From Pochonia chlamydosporia 170 (taxonomy: Eukaryota; Ascomycota; Sordariomycetes; Hypocreales; Clavicipitaceae): a DNA stretch of 64,000 nt. Position 1 is the stretch's first letter, and every line of letters begins with the position of its first letter. The position numbers and the translations under genes are program-made. Shown here in pieces: positions 22,401 through 34,792 of the stretch. Where the stretch lies: positions 3,534,001 to 3,598,000 of the forward strand of contig NC_035793.1 in NCBI RefSeq assembly GCF_001653235.2, given 5' to 3'. Below the pieces are notes generated by a model. The model was not told the origin of the DNA and ran no database searches. It saw only the letters and a program-made list of their open reading frames with translations.

Positions 22401-25400
22401 CAAGCATCGACAAAGACATAGCAAATTACTTCAGTAAGGTGTACTGTTGGTAAATATGTTGTCAAGGGCTTCTGATTTCCACAGATTTACTGCGGCGGGA
22501 GAAAGGAAGAAAGCGATTGTGAGAAGTAATTTAGGGGCCAACCCACCAATCCGACTCACCAGTGGCAAATTGTCGGTCGCCTGCAGATCTGCGTAGTGAT
22601 GAAACGGCGGTGTAATTGACCATTTGAGTCGGCTCAATCGGCTATCCAATGATTCCCCAGAAAGTTTAGTGATTGCCAAGGGGGATGTCAGTGTATGGGG
22701 AACTCATCTGTTGCAGAGTGGTACGGCGTCTCTTGAACATTGCTGAGCATTACCCCCTGTGACGTGTCACCCGCAGCAAAAGAGTTGTAGACAGGAGTTG
22801 GAGGTGAACAGACAACCTACAGGACTGGCCACCAAGTCAAGCAGCAAAGTTGTTTGTTGGTCAAAACCCAAGTGCTCTGATAAACCATGTGAACATGACG
22901 CAAGCAGCTAGTGTCACACACTTACACTTGTGCTGTGCCTGACTCTAGAACTTGTAAGGAGTAGATGAAAGTGCCTGTCCCTTGCTTGTGCAGGGGCATT
23001 TGGACTCAACGGCTCTTGTTGCTAATGCTCTCATTTCTCCATCAAAGCTCAGAACAACTTGGCTCACTTGCTATCGTATCTAATGCGAAACAGAGTCTTC
23101 ATTCATGTAAATGCCAGTCTTTGAAATAGGTTTGGAGGACCCAAAAGGGCTATTTGTTTTCCTTTGTGTCGTTGCACAGGAGCATTGTAAATACTCGGCT
23201 TTCGGCAAAAGTCCGATGAGCATCCGGCAATTTCCTGTTGAAATGCCAATGGTGGGCCAAAGCAGGTGACTTCCCGCAACTCTCCTCTGGAAACTGAAAA
23301 AAAAAGGAGGATTGTTCCCGTGGTCATGAAGTCTCTGCTCTGTCTAGTCTGTTGAACCCCGGTTGGGCAAAGACCCTTATGATTTCATTGTGGCTCTCTA
23401 TGACCCACCGAAAGACTCCATTGCTCATCTCCGGAATTTTGATGCTCACGCCGCAACCAGACATAAGGTGGAAAAAAAAAAAAGACCAACACCGCCCGTC
23501 CGGGTGACAGTCCCGCTGCAATTCACATGCGGATGATAACAAGGAAGACTCTTACCAAGTGTCGGTGGTGTGAACCTCGCTTCAGCATGCCAGCTCAGCA
23601 AACAGGATTTTCTGACAAGTGAGTCATAACCGCAGCCGTGTTTGGAAGGCCTATGGGTGGTTCAAGCATGGTGATTGGATTTCGGTGTTTGATTTCGAAC
23701 CACCCAAGGCACGAAGCAGCCCGATCCAGTGCAACCTAAATCTGTGGTAAGATGGTAAGGCTGCAGGATGACTGACCATGTCTGTTGGCAAACATCATAT
23801 GGTCAGGGTTTGGCTGGAAAGGCATGGCAGGGTTAGGCATGATACACAGATAATGTCTGTATGTACCTTCGAATTGAGCTCCGAAGACTTATTGGTGTGT
23901 GCCAATACAACTCTGATCAATTCCTCCAGATCCTCGGAAATCAAAATGCCGCTCTTTTTTTGGTCATATTATGCAGATGAACGATATTCATGACTGCGTT
24001 TTGTGGCGAAAGCTAGGTCGACCAGCGGTCAGCTAGAATGATCGATACAACGATAATGTTCATCTGGTATTTGGTATTTCCGTGGCCACCTTATCCATCA
24101 CATGATAGACCGAACAGTCGTCTTTGAACAGGTGGAATGACGGTGAACGGTACCTTGGCGGGTAGAATTTGGGAAACGACATCCTCCTTTTTTGGAGAGG
24201 ACCGGTTGCCCAACACCCATGCAAGGGAAGTGGAGGACGCTAAAACGAATTCGTTGACATTACGCGCAGCAACAACCGCAGGAAATTGGCCACAGAGCAA
24301 AACCTGAAGAACTTCGTATTTCAGCGCAACAGGCGGCCAGAAGTCACTGGGCCAGTTGGTAGGGAATTGCTTTTTGTGGCACCGAAGCCATTTTGCGCAG
24401 TGTACCAAGCCCTGCTTTTAATACTTGTATAGGTCCATTATAAATGGGCAGCTGTGCAATAAAGCTTTTTTGCTGTTCGCCACACTTGTGTTATCATCAA
24501 ATAGATATAATATAACCACAATAATCTGAAAAGCGAGACAACTACTTACACTGGAGGAATTCGGCGGTTCGCCGCCAGAAAGCGACAAGCAGCCACACTG
24601 ACTGGCACAGCTATCTATCCTGCATGGTGCGCGGCGTCACAAATTCGTGCTGGATAAAGCCTAAACCTGCTGGTTGAACCAGTCTCTTAAGTCCTTGAAA
24701 ATAGAACTTGGGTCATTTGTTGGCCAAGGCACCAAGGTCAGAACCGGGGATAGCATGTAAGAATAGCCAGCTGACCTGCCTTCTGATGGCTTTTTCCTGT
24801 TGAGGCACGAGTTGATGTCTTGACCCCTGTCCAGATTTTAGACTAGAGTTCACACAGCGTGTTACCAAGGCTGAGGTGGCTCTCTGGAAAACGCTTGTGG
24901 GAAGGAGGCGGCGGGCGTATTGCGAGGCTGTCCGTTTGTCATAACCATAATTGCAAAATGTTTCGCAGCTATTGCTGAAAGACGTTGAAATATGAAAGTT
25001 AGCTTGACGTTCGTCTCCAGGTTTGGGCGATTGCACGGATCTGGCTTTGCTGGGAAGGCGCGCCGCCTGCTGTTTCCCAAACAAGATACCATCGCTCCAT
25101 TCATTCTCTTGTTTTCGCGTGACACGTTTCGCCCAGTTACAACTCCAACCATCCTCCCTCGCTATTCAGTACAGCACTAAGAACTAGACCGTATTACGGA
25201 GTCATGGGCAGCACTGGACGTGGAACGACGACGACCCCACTCGTGTTCCTTCATCGACCCTGTTTTTCTCTTCCATCTTTGATATTTAATTTTCCATATC
25301 GGACGGAGTGCTATATGTCGTTATTTGGCAGCCTGCCCGATTCGCTTATCCCCTGTGCCTTGTTCTTGCCGGGGGGTATCAGGCCTTCACGATAAAGTGG

Positions 25401-26877
25401 CAGGTCTCGTCATCGACCCGAAATTGAGGCTCATCAGTCCACATGCGGGCATGAATGGAACAGCCAGCATGGCACGGAGTACTGCATCGTGTGCTCTGGC
25501 CCGCCGCACCATCATGTAATCCAAAAAGGGTGAAATTACGCAGGGCTGTTTGGGATGCTTCCACGAAGCTTCCAAACAGTGGGGGGAGGTTGACATCCAC
25601 CTGGAGGCGGTGGGCAAGTGAGTGGCTATCAATGATTACAGTGGATACAATTTTACGAATCAAGCGGTCAATGGGAGTTGCATGAAGGGAGGAAAAAGCT
25701 GGCAGCCCAAATTCATTCATGCTGTTCACCTATGGAGCTGTTGATGAGAGGCAGGTCCATGTATACCGCTCCAAATACTGACGCGGTTGAGAAAAGCTGA
25801 CAGACATCTATTATTATACTAGTTTGCAAACTACGAGACACAAACGGAGATGGGACGGCGGACAAACTTCACGAATTTAGAACCTCGGAAACCAGCCAGG
25901 GGCAAATTTGCGAGTGCAACACTGCACAACCAATTTCTCCGATCACCAATACAATAGGGCTACAACTCAAGGCTGCCACACCAAACCCAGCAATTCTGAA
26001 GTTGTTCTTGCTTGTTTGCCCGACACCGAAAAGAAGGATGAGGCGGCAGTATGGCTGCCACGGAAGACCTGAACGAAAGGGAGGCTTGGCCTCGTACCGT
26101 GCTTCAGGGGTTTGTCTGCCGTGACAGGCGTCATGGCACTGGACTCAGCGGGTGTAATCTCAGCTCCAGAGGAGCCACTGTTGTCCTTGGGGGGGGGTTT
26201 TTTTTCTTTATTCTTTCAATATTTTATGTTTTTTATTCGGCTGGAGCAATGCCCTTGCTGATAATGGCCCAGCCACACGCCCCAAAAGACAAAGACGCCA
26301 AAAGAGACGGCTCGGACATTCAGACAGGGGCAACACATGTTGACTTCCAGAGTTACAGGGGTCGGCACCTCCAGCGCCTGTTTCAATTTCACTAGCGGAC
26401 CCACCCCCTGGGCTGGGCAGACTGAACAGCGTCACCATCCTGAAGTTGTGACATGGAATTGAAGTGCTCACTGCGCAAAACCTGCTGACCATGTACTTCC
26501 TGTACGAGCTGGTGGTACTTGCCGCATCCGAGAAAGTACTCGACCTTTCCGGTCGGCTGATGGGGTGGTGCTTTGGGCGGGAATGGCTTGTCCACGCCCT
26601 GTTAACTTGGCCGTGACCGCCACTAGGCCACCGCGCGCACACTGGGCTTCAATGATGTTGCTGCCGACCGCCCTGATTCGGGTACTTAGCCAGGGAGTAC
26701 CAGGCTGATGTACCGGAGTACTTCTTCAAGTTCTTGTCTGGTCAGTCTGGGTCACCGTCTGGGTCAGCGACACCCTACCCCTGTCCACCTGGGACTGGCG
26801 CCTGGCCGATGTTCAGATTGCTGTCTCCATCCCGAGTCTGGCGAGGAGCCTCCGGAGGCGTTGAGCCTCGCCTTGGA
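16401..26877. other. Gene-poor interval, left part
   Basis: More than 10 kb in which I can support no protein gene, tRNA, rRNA or transposon. Open frames exist but are short, overlap in several frames and show no recognisable domain; the longest, 21122-21973, runs through an A-tract and a G-tract and looks accidental. Base composition appears similar to neighbouring non-coding DNA rather than strongly AT-rich, so classical RIP-degraded repeat DNA is not obvious by eye. Simple-sequence runs include G-rich 18056-18071, A16 near 21788-21803, G13 near 21819-21831 and an A-run near 23470-23481. On the minus strand, 18440-18378 is a CA-rich stretch resembling a leader. Confidence 0.6.
21788..21831. 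repeat. Adjacent poly-A and poly-G tracts
   Basis: A run of about 16 A is followed after 15 bp by a run of about 13 G. Exact lengths of such runs are sequencing-sensitive. Confidence 0.8.
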
Positions 26878-27144
26878 TACATAAAGGAAAGGGCCCTCCT
26901 TCGTACCCTACCTGGATAAACTCTTCTACTATCACACAGAAAAGAATCAGATTCACTCCAAACTCTTTTGCCAGATTTGTTACTTCTGCTCTGCAATCTT
27001 TCTGCCATCTTTAGCTTGCAACCTGCAACTACATCACTACTTACACCCAACCTTGGCTTGCTCGACACATCACCAGCAAACCACAACTTGCAACAAAACT
27101 GAAGACAGATTTGACAGCTTACAAGGCTTCAATTCATATTCACA
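26878..27144 (+). promoter_or_regulatory. TATA-like element plus pyrimidine/CA-rich leader inside the gene-poor interval
   Basis: TACATAAAGG at 26878-26887 is followed by about 250 bp of strongly pyrimidine- and CAAC-rich sequence without ATG-rich character, ending in TTCACA immediately before an ATG at 27145. This is how leaders of well-expressed filamentous-fungal genes look. No long recognisable protein follows, so the transcript may encode a small protein or be non-coding. Confidence 0.4.
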
Positions 27145-27231
27145 ATGCCTGCTCAACGACCTTCTCATCTCCCTCCATGCCCTGGACCTCCTCCCAGCCG
27201 ACCGCTCCCACCTTTGCCTAACCGAGGGTAA
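27145..27231 (+). CDS. Candidate small proline-rich ORF, or first exon of a short gene
   Basis: A 28-codon frame opens at the first ATG after the leader-like segment. Thirteen of its 28 residues are proline (for example PPCPGPPPSRPLPPLP). The stop overlaps a possible donor, GTAAAG at 27228; splicing to AG at 27301-27302 would add about a dozen residues (GSLSLRGLHLFIH) before a stop. I do not recognise the product. It could equally be an upstream ORF in the leader of a longer transcript, or chance. Only context (TATA-like box, leader, first ATG, ATG preceded by CACA) supports it. Confidence 0.25.
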   Translation: MPAQRPSHLPPCPGPPPSRPLPPLPNRG

Positions 27232-30200
27232 AGCATCGATTCTTCAGAAACCAAAACTCCCACTTGTCTATTTTCTCTTGGGACTTATTGCCATGTCAAC
27301 AGCGGCAGCCTCAGCCTCAGAGGCTTGCATCTGTTCATACACTGAAATAACTGAGCCACTGCACGATTTTTACGCAAGGCTTATTCGAACATATCTCATG
27401 ACATGAGTATGCACATCAGCCGTCTCATTTACCTCCCCTGCTCCAGGCGGGGGTCTGATATGCATCTACCCTTGGATCTCTTGAGCTGGCCTCTGCAAGT
27501 TGTGGTCATCTGCCTCAATAGCCCCACGACGTACCGCTCCACTGCCTCACTGCAATACTCGAATCAGTTGCCTCGTTTCTACCGGCTCTCTACCACTACA
27601 GGCAGCTATCAGACAAGAGACATGGGAAGCGAGGGCATTGCGGAGACAAACGACAACATGGATGAGCAACTTCAACCGCACCTCGTACCTACCATCGTCA
27701 CATCAGCTCCGCTTCTTGGGCCGCATAATTGGCCTCCAACGCCAACATCATTTACTGTCTTGGGCTGGCTCAAGCGGAAGTGTCTTGCGGTATATTTCTC
27801 CCATGACTGTGCAGGTCTCAGCCCACAGTCATGCTGTGTACTTTTATACTACCTTTTAATCGGTTTATTTTCCTTGGCTCGGGCGAAAGAATGCTTTTTA
27901 CCATGAAATTCAATCATGGCTTATTTTGGGAGAGCCTTATGGGCAATATGCATGAGCATCTAGGCATTGTAATTATAGAAGGGCATCACTTATTAGGGAT
28001 CTGGAATTATGTTTGGGCTTTGGTGGGCACTTGTCGTCGCTTATACCCTCACAAAGGCGACGGCGGCCCTTTTATTTTTTGTCTTGGGTTTGGGGACTTC
28101 ACTCCAGGAATACGAAGAAGAGTAATGATTGGAACGTTGGAAATATTGGGAATCATAGAATACTTACTGTACTGCCGAGACTTCCTAATAGAAGTTGCTT
28201 TGCACAAACTGTCCACTGATCGCTCGGTGTTGACGTTTGACCTTTAGAATCTTAGCGCCGGCCTATTGATGATGAATTGGGATGCATAATAGAGTCAATT
28301 GTTTTCTTTCTGCTTACAGTTACATTGCCGGTACAATAACCTTCCAAGCGAGTGATTGTCCCAAGCCAATATTGCTTTTTGTCAGTTTGCAACCCCGCAT
28401 TACGAACCATCACCTTGCCTTGGTTGGCGCGATGTCTGGTGCTGCCACAAGTCGGTGATCCTATTTTGCCGCCCTGACCTGGCGCAACAGCCAACTGTCG
28501 ATTGGACACATGGGGAAGCGTTTTCTGCCAAGAGGCGTTTGACGCCTTGGCCTATTCTGTCAAGGGAGACGGCAGAAAAAACAGTTGAGCGTCATCCAAG
28601 ACCAAAACGGCTCGGTTGTTGCGCTGCACCGAAACGCCGTACCTGGCTTGAGCGTCTGTCCTCATGACTTGGGTGCTCGAGTAGGAGGTGCCACAAAGTA
28701 CCAGGAAGGCAGGTGGAGCAGCCGATGAATACAATGGCTACTTATCCAGGAAAAGGCAACAATACGATTTGATCGCATTTACTCCGTAAACCACCACATT
28801 GACAAGTGTTTTGTGCAAGGGGCGTGTGCAACGATAAGACAAGGGCGGCATTACCGACAATGGATGGCTTGACCGTGGGCGCTTAGCAGGACGATCACCA
28901 TGACATCAATGATGACATGATGATGGATGGTCCCAAAATGTCAGGGCCTGACAATAATGGCAATTCTCGGTGCTTCGGCATGTCAAAGAAAAAGCTCTGC
29001 CTATTGTTACTCATATTAGCCGTAGACGTGCATCGCCAATAAAGGACATGACAATGTATGATTAAGCTGAGCCTGAAGCAAGCTTCCATGTCGCCAAGTT
29101 ACACGGCCTCTTTTTTCCACCCCACGTCCCAATGGCGGCCGTGGCTGTCTCCTCCTTTTTCGCTTGTGTGAGATTTTCGTGTAACGGCTCTTGTGGCAGT
29201 GGCGTAAACCATTGCGACCAAGTTTGTTTCCAAGCAGGCGAAGCGGGTTGGAGACTATTACGTGTGGCTTATTTTGGGGGGGTTAATTTGATCCTGCTTT
29301 TTTCATTTGTTTACCATTTAGCCGAAATTTCGGGGATAAAATACAAATGTTCACGAATACAGCTACGGTCTGGCACATGATGTTTTTTCTGTGAAGAGCA
29401 TGTTGGCAGTTGGATCGAGAATGAATGACATCAAACCAGAGCCAACAATTGTGGGTAGAATATCCAAAAGTGGGCGGCTAGAAGGGGCCGAGAATGTTGG
29501 AACATTGATGAAGGGTCTGGTCTGGTGGTCCCTGAAAATCTCAACTATTAATTACCGAGGCGATTCAGTCTTGCATGGTCATGGCGGTCAAATTCCGTGA
29601 ATGAATCATGTAACACCAAACCGGCGATATGGCAATCATTTGTGAATCAAACCAACTTGGGACCGTGCTGGGGGTCTTTCGGAGGGTCAGCCGAGGATGT
29701 GCAAAATGTCTGATGCTGACAAACTCTTCTTGACCCAAGCACGGAGTATTTGAACAAGGTCTGTGTCTTGCGTTTGTGTAGCTTCAGGTTTGTTACACAG
29801 TGGAGTGTGTGGTCTGATATCCTGTGCGATGCTTGGCATGTTGGGGTGACACTTGATGTCTGTTTTTGGAATTTTGACATTGTTTGAAGTCTCATGTGGT
29901 GTTACATTCGCTTGGTGTTGGGGAAGTTGTTTGCTTGAAAAACATGCAGCAATTGTGTCTTGGAAAGAAAATTAATAGTACAATTTTGTTTTTCTCTGCG
30001 CCTTGTGCAGCCTGCGGGTACAATTTGTCCCTGATCGTCAGGGGCTGTGAAACCGAAATGCGTGATGGTGACGATGATGAAATAGATGAATTTGCCACTG
30101 TGGATTTCATTTGACGTGAACGTGCATGGGGATATGAGACGACCGCCCGAATTGGTTCCCTGCGGCCGAGCAGAGTGGATGAACATGAACAGGCAAAAGA

Positions 30201-31088
30201 AGCTGGTTGCATGGAGCTCGAACGGTCCGTGTCATTTTGATATTAAGGAGTTGATTACTCCGTAGTGTTGAGTTGATTATGAGCTAGCTGGCACTATTCA
30301 ACATTCAACTATTCCATCCCTGGCGGGCACTGGGGATTTTCGGAAAACGGCTCGGCGCTGTGGTGCTTCCAGAATACCCACGATCCTTTGCCGTCGTCGT
30401 ATTCATCTACCCCAAGCACCAGACACTTGCACCTATCCGTCCAATCTGATCTTCTCCGCAATTGAGGCCGAGCTGGTCTCTGACACAGATGAAGTCTGTT
30501 TCATATACAAATAGCCACGACAGTGTCCGCAACAAAGCTGCCAGCTACGAAACTGACGCGGAGTTGTCCTTCTCCACTGACACCTTACTGTACTGTACTG
30601 TATACTGTACCGAGCCAGCGATTCAATGTGGCCTTGACTCGCATAATTGACTCAATCGTCCATCTTGTTCTCCATGTCCCAAACCATTCTGAAGCCAACA
30701 TTGAACCTGAAGGAGCTCCAGCCAGTATCAGTCTCTGCCATCACGTGGGCAAATAGCCGCTGTGGCTTGCCCTGGTCCCCGCCATGCTGCATCATCAAGT
30801 GCCTGGCGCTGGGCTCAAGCTCCTCTTTGTGCCGAGTTGGGCCTGGCCCAGTCTCCTTCAAGCCTTGCCTTGCCAGCCTTGTCCAAGCTGCACCTCCAAT
30901 GCCGTGTCCACTCCGATGTACAGGCGCATATCGCACTTTTGCGCAACCAACACCATCCATCAAAAGTCTTTTACCCCAGACTTTCTCTAGCCGAGCCGCG
31001 TCAAGTAAGGTGATTGACCTTCCTGCTACGCGCTAACGGAATGTGACGAATGCAAAGACAATACCTTTGAAACTTTACCTTGCTTGTC
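27232..31088. other. Gene-poor interval, right part, ending in the SAM37-like promoter
   Basis: Nearly 4 kb with no supported protein gene. From 27403 to 27906 three frames on the plus strand stay open for 120-167 codons at once, without recognisable domains. The last ~700 bp before 31089 are CT-rich on the plus strand and probably belong to the promoter and leader of the metaxin-like gene. A TACTG repeat is at 30586-30600. Confidence 0.5.
30586..30600. repeat. TACTG repeat, 3 copies
   Basis: Three perfect TACTG units followed by TATACTGTAC, in the upstream region of the SAM37-like gene. Confidence 0.8.
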
Positions 31089-32434
31089 ATGCTGGAGCTT
31101 CACGTCTGGGGACCAGCCTTTGGCCTCGCTTCCATCGACGCAGAGTGCCTTGCCATCATCACCTACCTGCACAATGCGCCTCCCACCAGCGGCTGCCGCC
31201 TCATCCCGAGCAACGATCCTTCCGTATCCCCATCAGGTATGCAAACCCCTTGCATCGAATGCTGCCATTCCTGGCTGCCGATATGCCCTCTAACCGCCAT
31301 TGATCAGATCTTCTCCCTGCTCTCAACCACGCTGGCATCTGGACCAGCGGTTACCGTCCGATAGTGAACTACCTCGTCTCAAAGTCACTTTGCACAAACC
31401 TCGATACGACCTTGAATCCTACACAGCAAGCGGACACCGTCGCATATAGCGCTTACTTGCTTGCCAATGCAGGGCCCCTCGTCGACCTTTCTCTCTATGT
31501 CTCGGCTGCAAACTGGTCTGCGACAACAAGACCGGCTTATAGCGCCTTGCTGCCGTTTCCCTTGACATGGACACTGCCGCCGTTGCTACGGGCCGATGCC
31601 GCCAAGCGCGCAGAGCACCTCGGCCTTGCGGAGTTGGATACAGACTTTGATCCTAACGGCGGACTGCACTTGACTGCGGGCAGAGACGCCTTGCCCGAGA
31701 CATTTCGCAGGCATTTACCCGTGCGGACGAAGAAGACTGTACGGGAGGAGATGACTCCTGAGCAGGCTGCTGCTATACGGTTATGCGGGGTGACTGAGGA
31801 CTGTCTATCTGTTGTGAATTCGTTGCTGGGAGAGAGCGGCTCCGAGGACAAGTCGCTGCGGTTCTTTGGTGGTAGCTCGCCGACGTCTCTCGATTGCTTG
31901 GCGTATGGATTTCTGGCTCTCATGGTGGTACCAGATGTGCCTAGAAGCTTTCTCAAAGACTGGATTCAAGCTGAGACTCCACGGCTGAGGAGATTCGTAG
32001 AGTCAATGGCTCCTACAGATTTGGCGTGGTCTTCTGCGACGCCATCTACGTTTGTGGGCTCGTCGACTCGCATAGCCGATTCTATTGTTCGCAACATTCC
32101 CAGTATTGGGGAACACTATACTAATGAAATGCGATATCGAGCTGAATCTGGTATCACAGGCCTAGATCAGAGAGCGGTGATGATGCTTATGAGCGTCATG
32201 ATTACAGGCGCGGCGGTTGGATATGGACTACACATGTACAAGAATCTACAACCATTTGGCGCCAGGAGACAAGTCTGGAGGCAGCTTCGTGGTGGATCCA
32301 GGTTGAGCCAATTTGGGGACCTTGGCAGTATGCTGAATAGTGCCATGGGAGCATATCAACCAGAATCACGGCCCAATAATTTGGAGTCTAGTGGTCGTCT
32401 GGTGGACGTTGACTCGGAGTCGGCGTTGGACTGA
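31089..32434 (+). CDS. SAM37: Metaxin/SAM37-like mitochondrial outer-membrane import protein
   Basis: Component of the sorting and assembly machinery for outer-membrane beta-barrel proteins. Exons 31089-31236 and 31308-32434, joined length 1275 nt, 424 residues. The N-terminus MLELHVWGPAFGLASIDAECLAIITYL is the metaxin/Tom37 thioredoxin-like start; after the intron comes DLLPALNHAGIWTSGYRPIVNYL. A GST-C-like helical part follows, with SSPTSLDCLAYGFLALM. A hydrophobic segment near residues 275-300 (ending VGYGLHMYKNL) could be a membrane anchor. The intron has donor GTATGC, a CTAAC branch point and a TGATCAG end. The ATG at 31089 is chosen because upstream in-frame codons provide no earlier ATG. 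The symbol reflects the SAM37/Tom37 resemblance; confusion with SAM35/metaxin paralogues is possible. Confidence 0.85.
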
Positions 32435-32501
32435 TCACACAAAAAAGGGCACATAGAGTCGAGATACCCCGTCCCGCGCGGACAATTACTGTACAATATG
32501 T

Positions 32502-32507
32502 AATAAA
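32502..32507 (+). terminator. Probable polyadenylation signal of the SAM37-like gene
   Basis: AATAAA lies 68 nt after the stop codon and before the convergent PIG-U gene. Confidence 0.4.
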
Positions 32508-32646
32508 CAGTGCCATTCTCTTCTTTGAAGGACATTTCTTTTTATGCCGTTCTATGACGCCACCCTATGCATACTCTTACAGGAATCCAGTGACTCTCCG
32601 TTTCCATGTCCGCTCATTTCGCCTTGATATCGTGTTCTTCAAAGCT

Positions 32647-34071
32647 CTAAATTTGCTTCACCTCCTTACCAATCATCTCTGGCCGCTCAACCTCCCACTC
32701 ATCTCTCAACACAGCAAACGTCAAATCCGTCACCAACAAGCTCTGCCCCAAACTCCACACCAGCGTAATAGCGTAGAAGAAGTTGGCATTCCCGCTACCG
32801 GCATAGATCCAAAGGTGATAAAACGCGGGCCCCAAGAACGTCGCGTACAAAAGCGTAGCGGACGCCACATACGTATACCTCATGAGGGGGAAAACGTGCC
32901 AAAACAGCGGGAGCACGGCGAGGAACAGACTCGCATCCGCGACAGACGGGTACGGCTTAAATATGGAAAACACGCCGAGGAGAATAGTCAGCACGGCAAG
33001 AGGCTGTGTTCGGATGCGGATGGACAAGCCGCCCACGTATGCGGTCAGGTGTAGCCAGAAGACGGCGAGGAAGAAGGCGCGGAACGAGTCGAACATTTCG
33101 ATGAAGAAGTACCACCATAGACCGACGTTGGGCGTCAGGTCAGACAGCGTGAGTTGGATGCCGTACGTGCGGGAGAGGAAGTCCCACGAGTTGCCGGTCA
33201 GGGCGAAGGACATGCCGAGGAGGAGGCCGAGGCAGATGGTGGTGATGGCGATGCATTTCGCGGCAAAGGTGGCGACGCTGGCGGCGCGGCGCTTCTCGGG
33301 CTGCCGGTCGAAGGAGAGGAGGATGAGCGGCGGGAGGAGCAGGATCGGATACATGGATAGGTAGGAGGCGAAGGATAGGGCGACCATGGCGTTGAACGCG
33401 GACCCTTGGATGGCTTTGGATACGGCGTGGAGGATGGCGCATGTTGTGAAGACGCTGGTGGATCGGCCGATGCATGTGGCTATTGTGAAGGGGTTGAAGA
33501 GGAATCTACAATGAGTTAGCTGCTGCTTTCTATGCTTGCGCATGGCTTGTTATTTCGAGGGAGACGTACGCTGCTGCAACGGCCAGCCCAGATGCTCTCT
33601 TCCCCCTCCGCGGCGACGTAAACAGCCTCGATTGACCAGCCTCGCCTGAATCCGCAATCCTCGAAAGAGCATCCGCGCCCAACAAGTCGACCAATATGTA
33701 TAAGAGCGACGTGAAGATCGGCCAGGCTTTCACGTCGGGAACCAGCGAAAACAAGGGCAACAGAAGTGGTGCCTGGTGGTAGACGCCGCCGTCGTATGGC
33801 CACACATTATGATTATACAGGAACAATCCCTCTTGTACTGCGAATCAATAGTTTAGTCGCCCTGTTCAAGAGGCATCGAGAAGAGAGTTTGCGATGGACA
33901 CGGTTCAGCGGCGCACTTACATCGCTTGAAGCTCGTGACGGGGGTGGAAATCTCAACGCGCCCTGTCAACAGATCTGGCAGGCCGGGGAAGACGACGGTT
34001 AGAAGGAGTCGAAGGATGGCAGCGCCGGCATATACGCCAGCTTTGCCTCGGAGTGTCATGGTTGAAGCCAT
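32647..34071 (-). CDS. GAB1: GPI transamidase subunit PIG-U (Gab1/Cdc91)
   Basis: Multi-pass ER membrane subunit of the GPI transamidase, which attaches GPI anchors to proteins. Exons 34071-33921, 33837-33570 and 33505-32647 give 1278 nt, 425 residues. The joins restore TSFKRLQEGLFLYNHNVWPYDGGVYHQAPLLL, a hallmark of the PIG-U family, and VAAAFLFNPFTI, another conserved block. Many hydrophobic segments run through the protein, consistent with 8-10 membrane passes. Donors are GTAAGT and GTACGT. Head-to-head with NOP7, 721 bp apart. Length is normal for fungal Gab1. Confidence 0.93.
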
Positions 34072-34792
34072 GGCATTTGGTCATGCCATTGCTTTGCTGA
34101 GGGGGTTGAGGAGGGGAGGACGCGCTGGAGGTGTGAGCCGCGATGGTGGTGTGTGATGTGGTGTGGTATGGAGGCCACTTGGCACTTCGGACTGGCGGGC
34201 CGATGGATTGAGGTGCCATGTGGAGTGGGCTTACATTTGGAGATTCAATAGTGGAAGCTTTATTTGCAGATTGGAAGTGTATAAAATTAACAGGCGATAA
34301 TGGAGTTGGAATTAGGCTTGTATTTGAGTTGTATTTAGATAGGCTATAAGTCTTTTTCAAATTCTCAATTTGATTGTCCTTGAATAGCAAGATTGTCGAC
34401 AGCAACCTCAGTAGCTGGGAGTCACCAGACACGCACTGCCAATGGAACAGCTTTGGTAGCAACAAGACAATTTTGCGTACTATCTCTGCACAAAGCTCCA
34501 TGTATCATCCATACTAACAGCTAAAAAGAACATAACTAAAACCGTACTTTATCAAATTTCTGCTCTGACAAAAGTCTGGTTCGTCCTGCAAACAGGGCGG
34601 TGAGCTCTCATGCTGTGCACCAGCAAGGGTCCACACGCGCTAAACCCAGAATGGTTGGAGACTTGGGCGGTGCTCTCTGGCAATAAAATTTCCAGCCAAC
34701 TCCAGAAAAAAAGTTCAGAGATGAAAGTGCGCCCCGCTGCCTCTCCCAGACAATATTCTCTCCATACCGTCCAACAATTCAATTCAACAACA
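34072..34792. promoter_or_regulatory. Divergent region between GAB1 and NOP7
   Basis: Shared upstream region of two divergent genes. It contains GTGTGGTGTG-type repeats near 34147-34166 and AT-rich DNA near 34255-34380. In-frame ATGs at 34610 and 34721 precede the NOP7 start without a stop in between. Confidence 0.5.
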
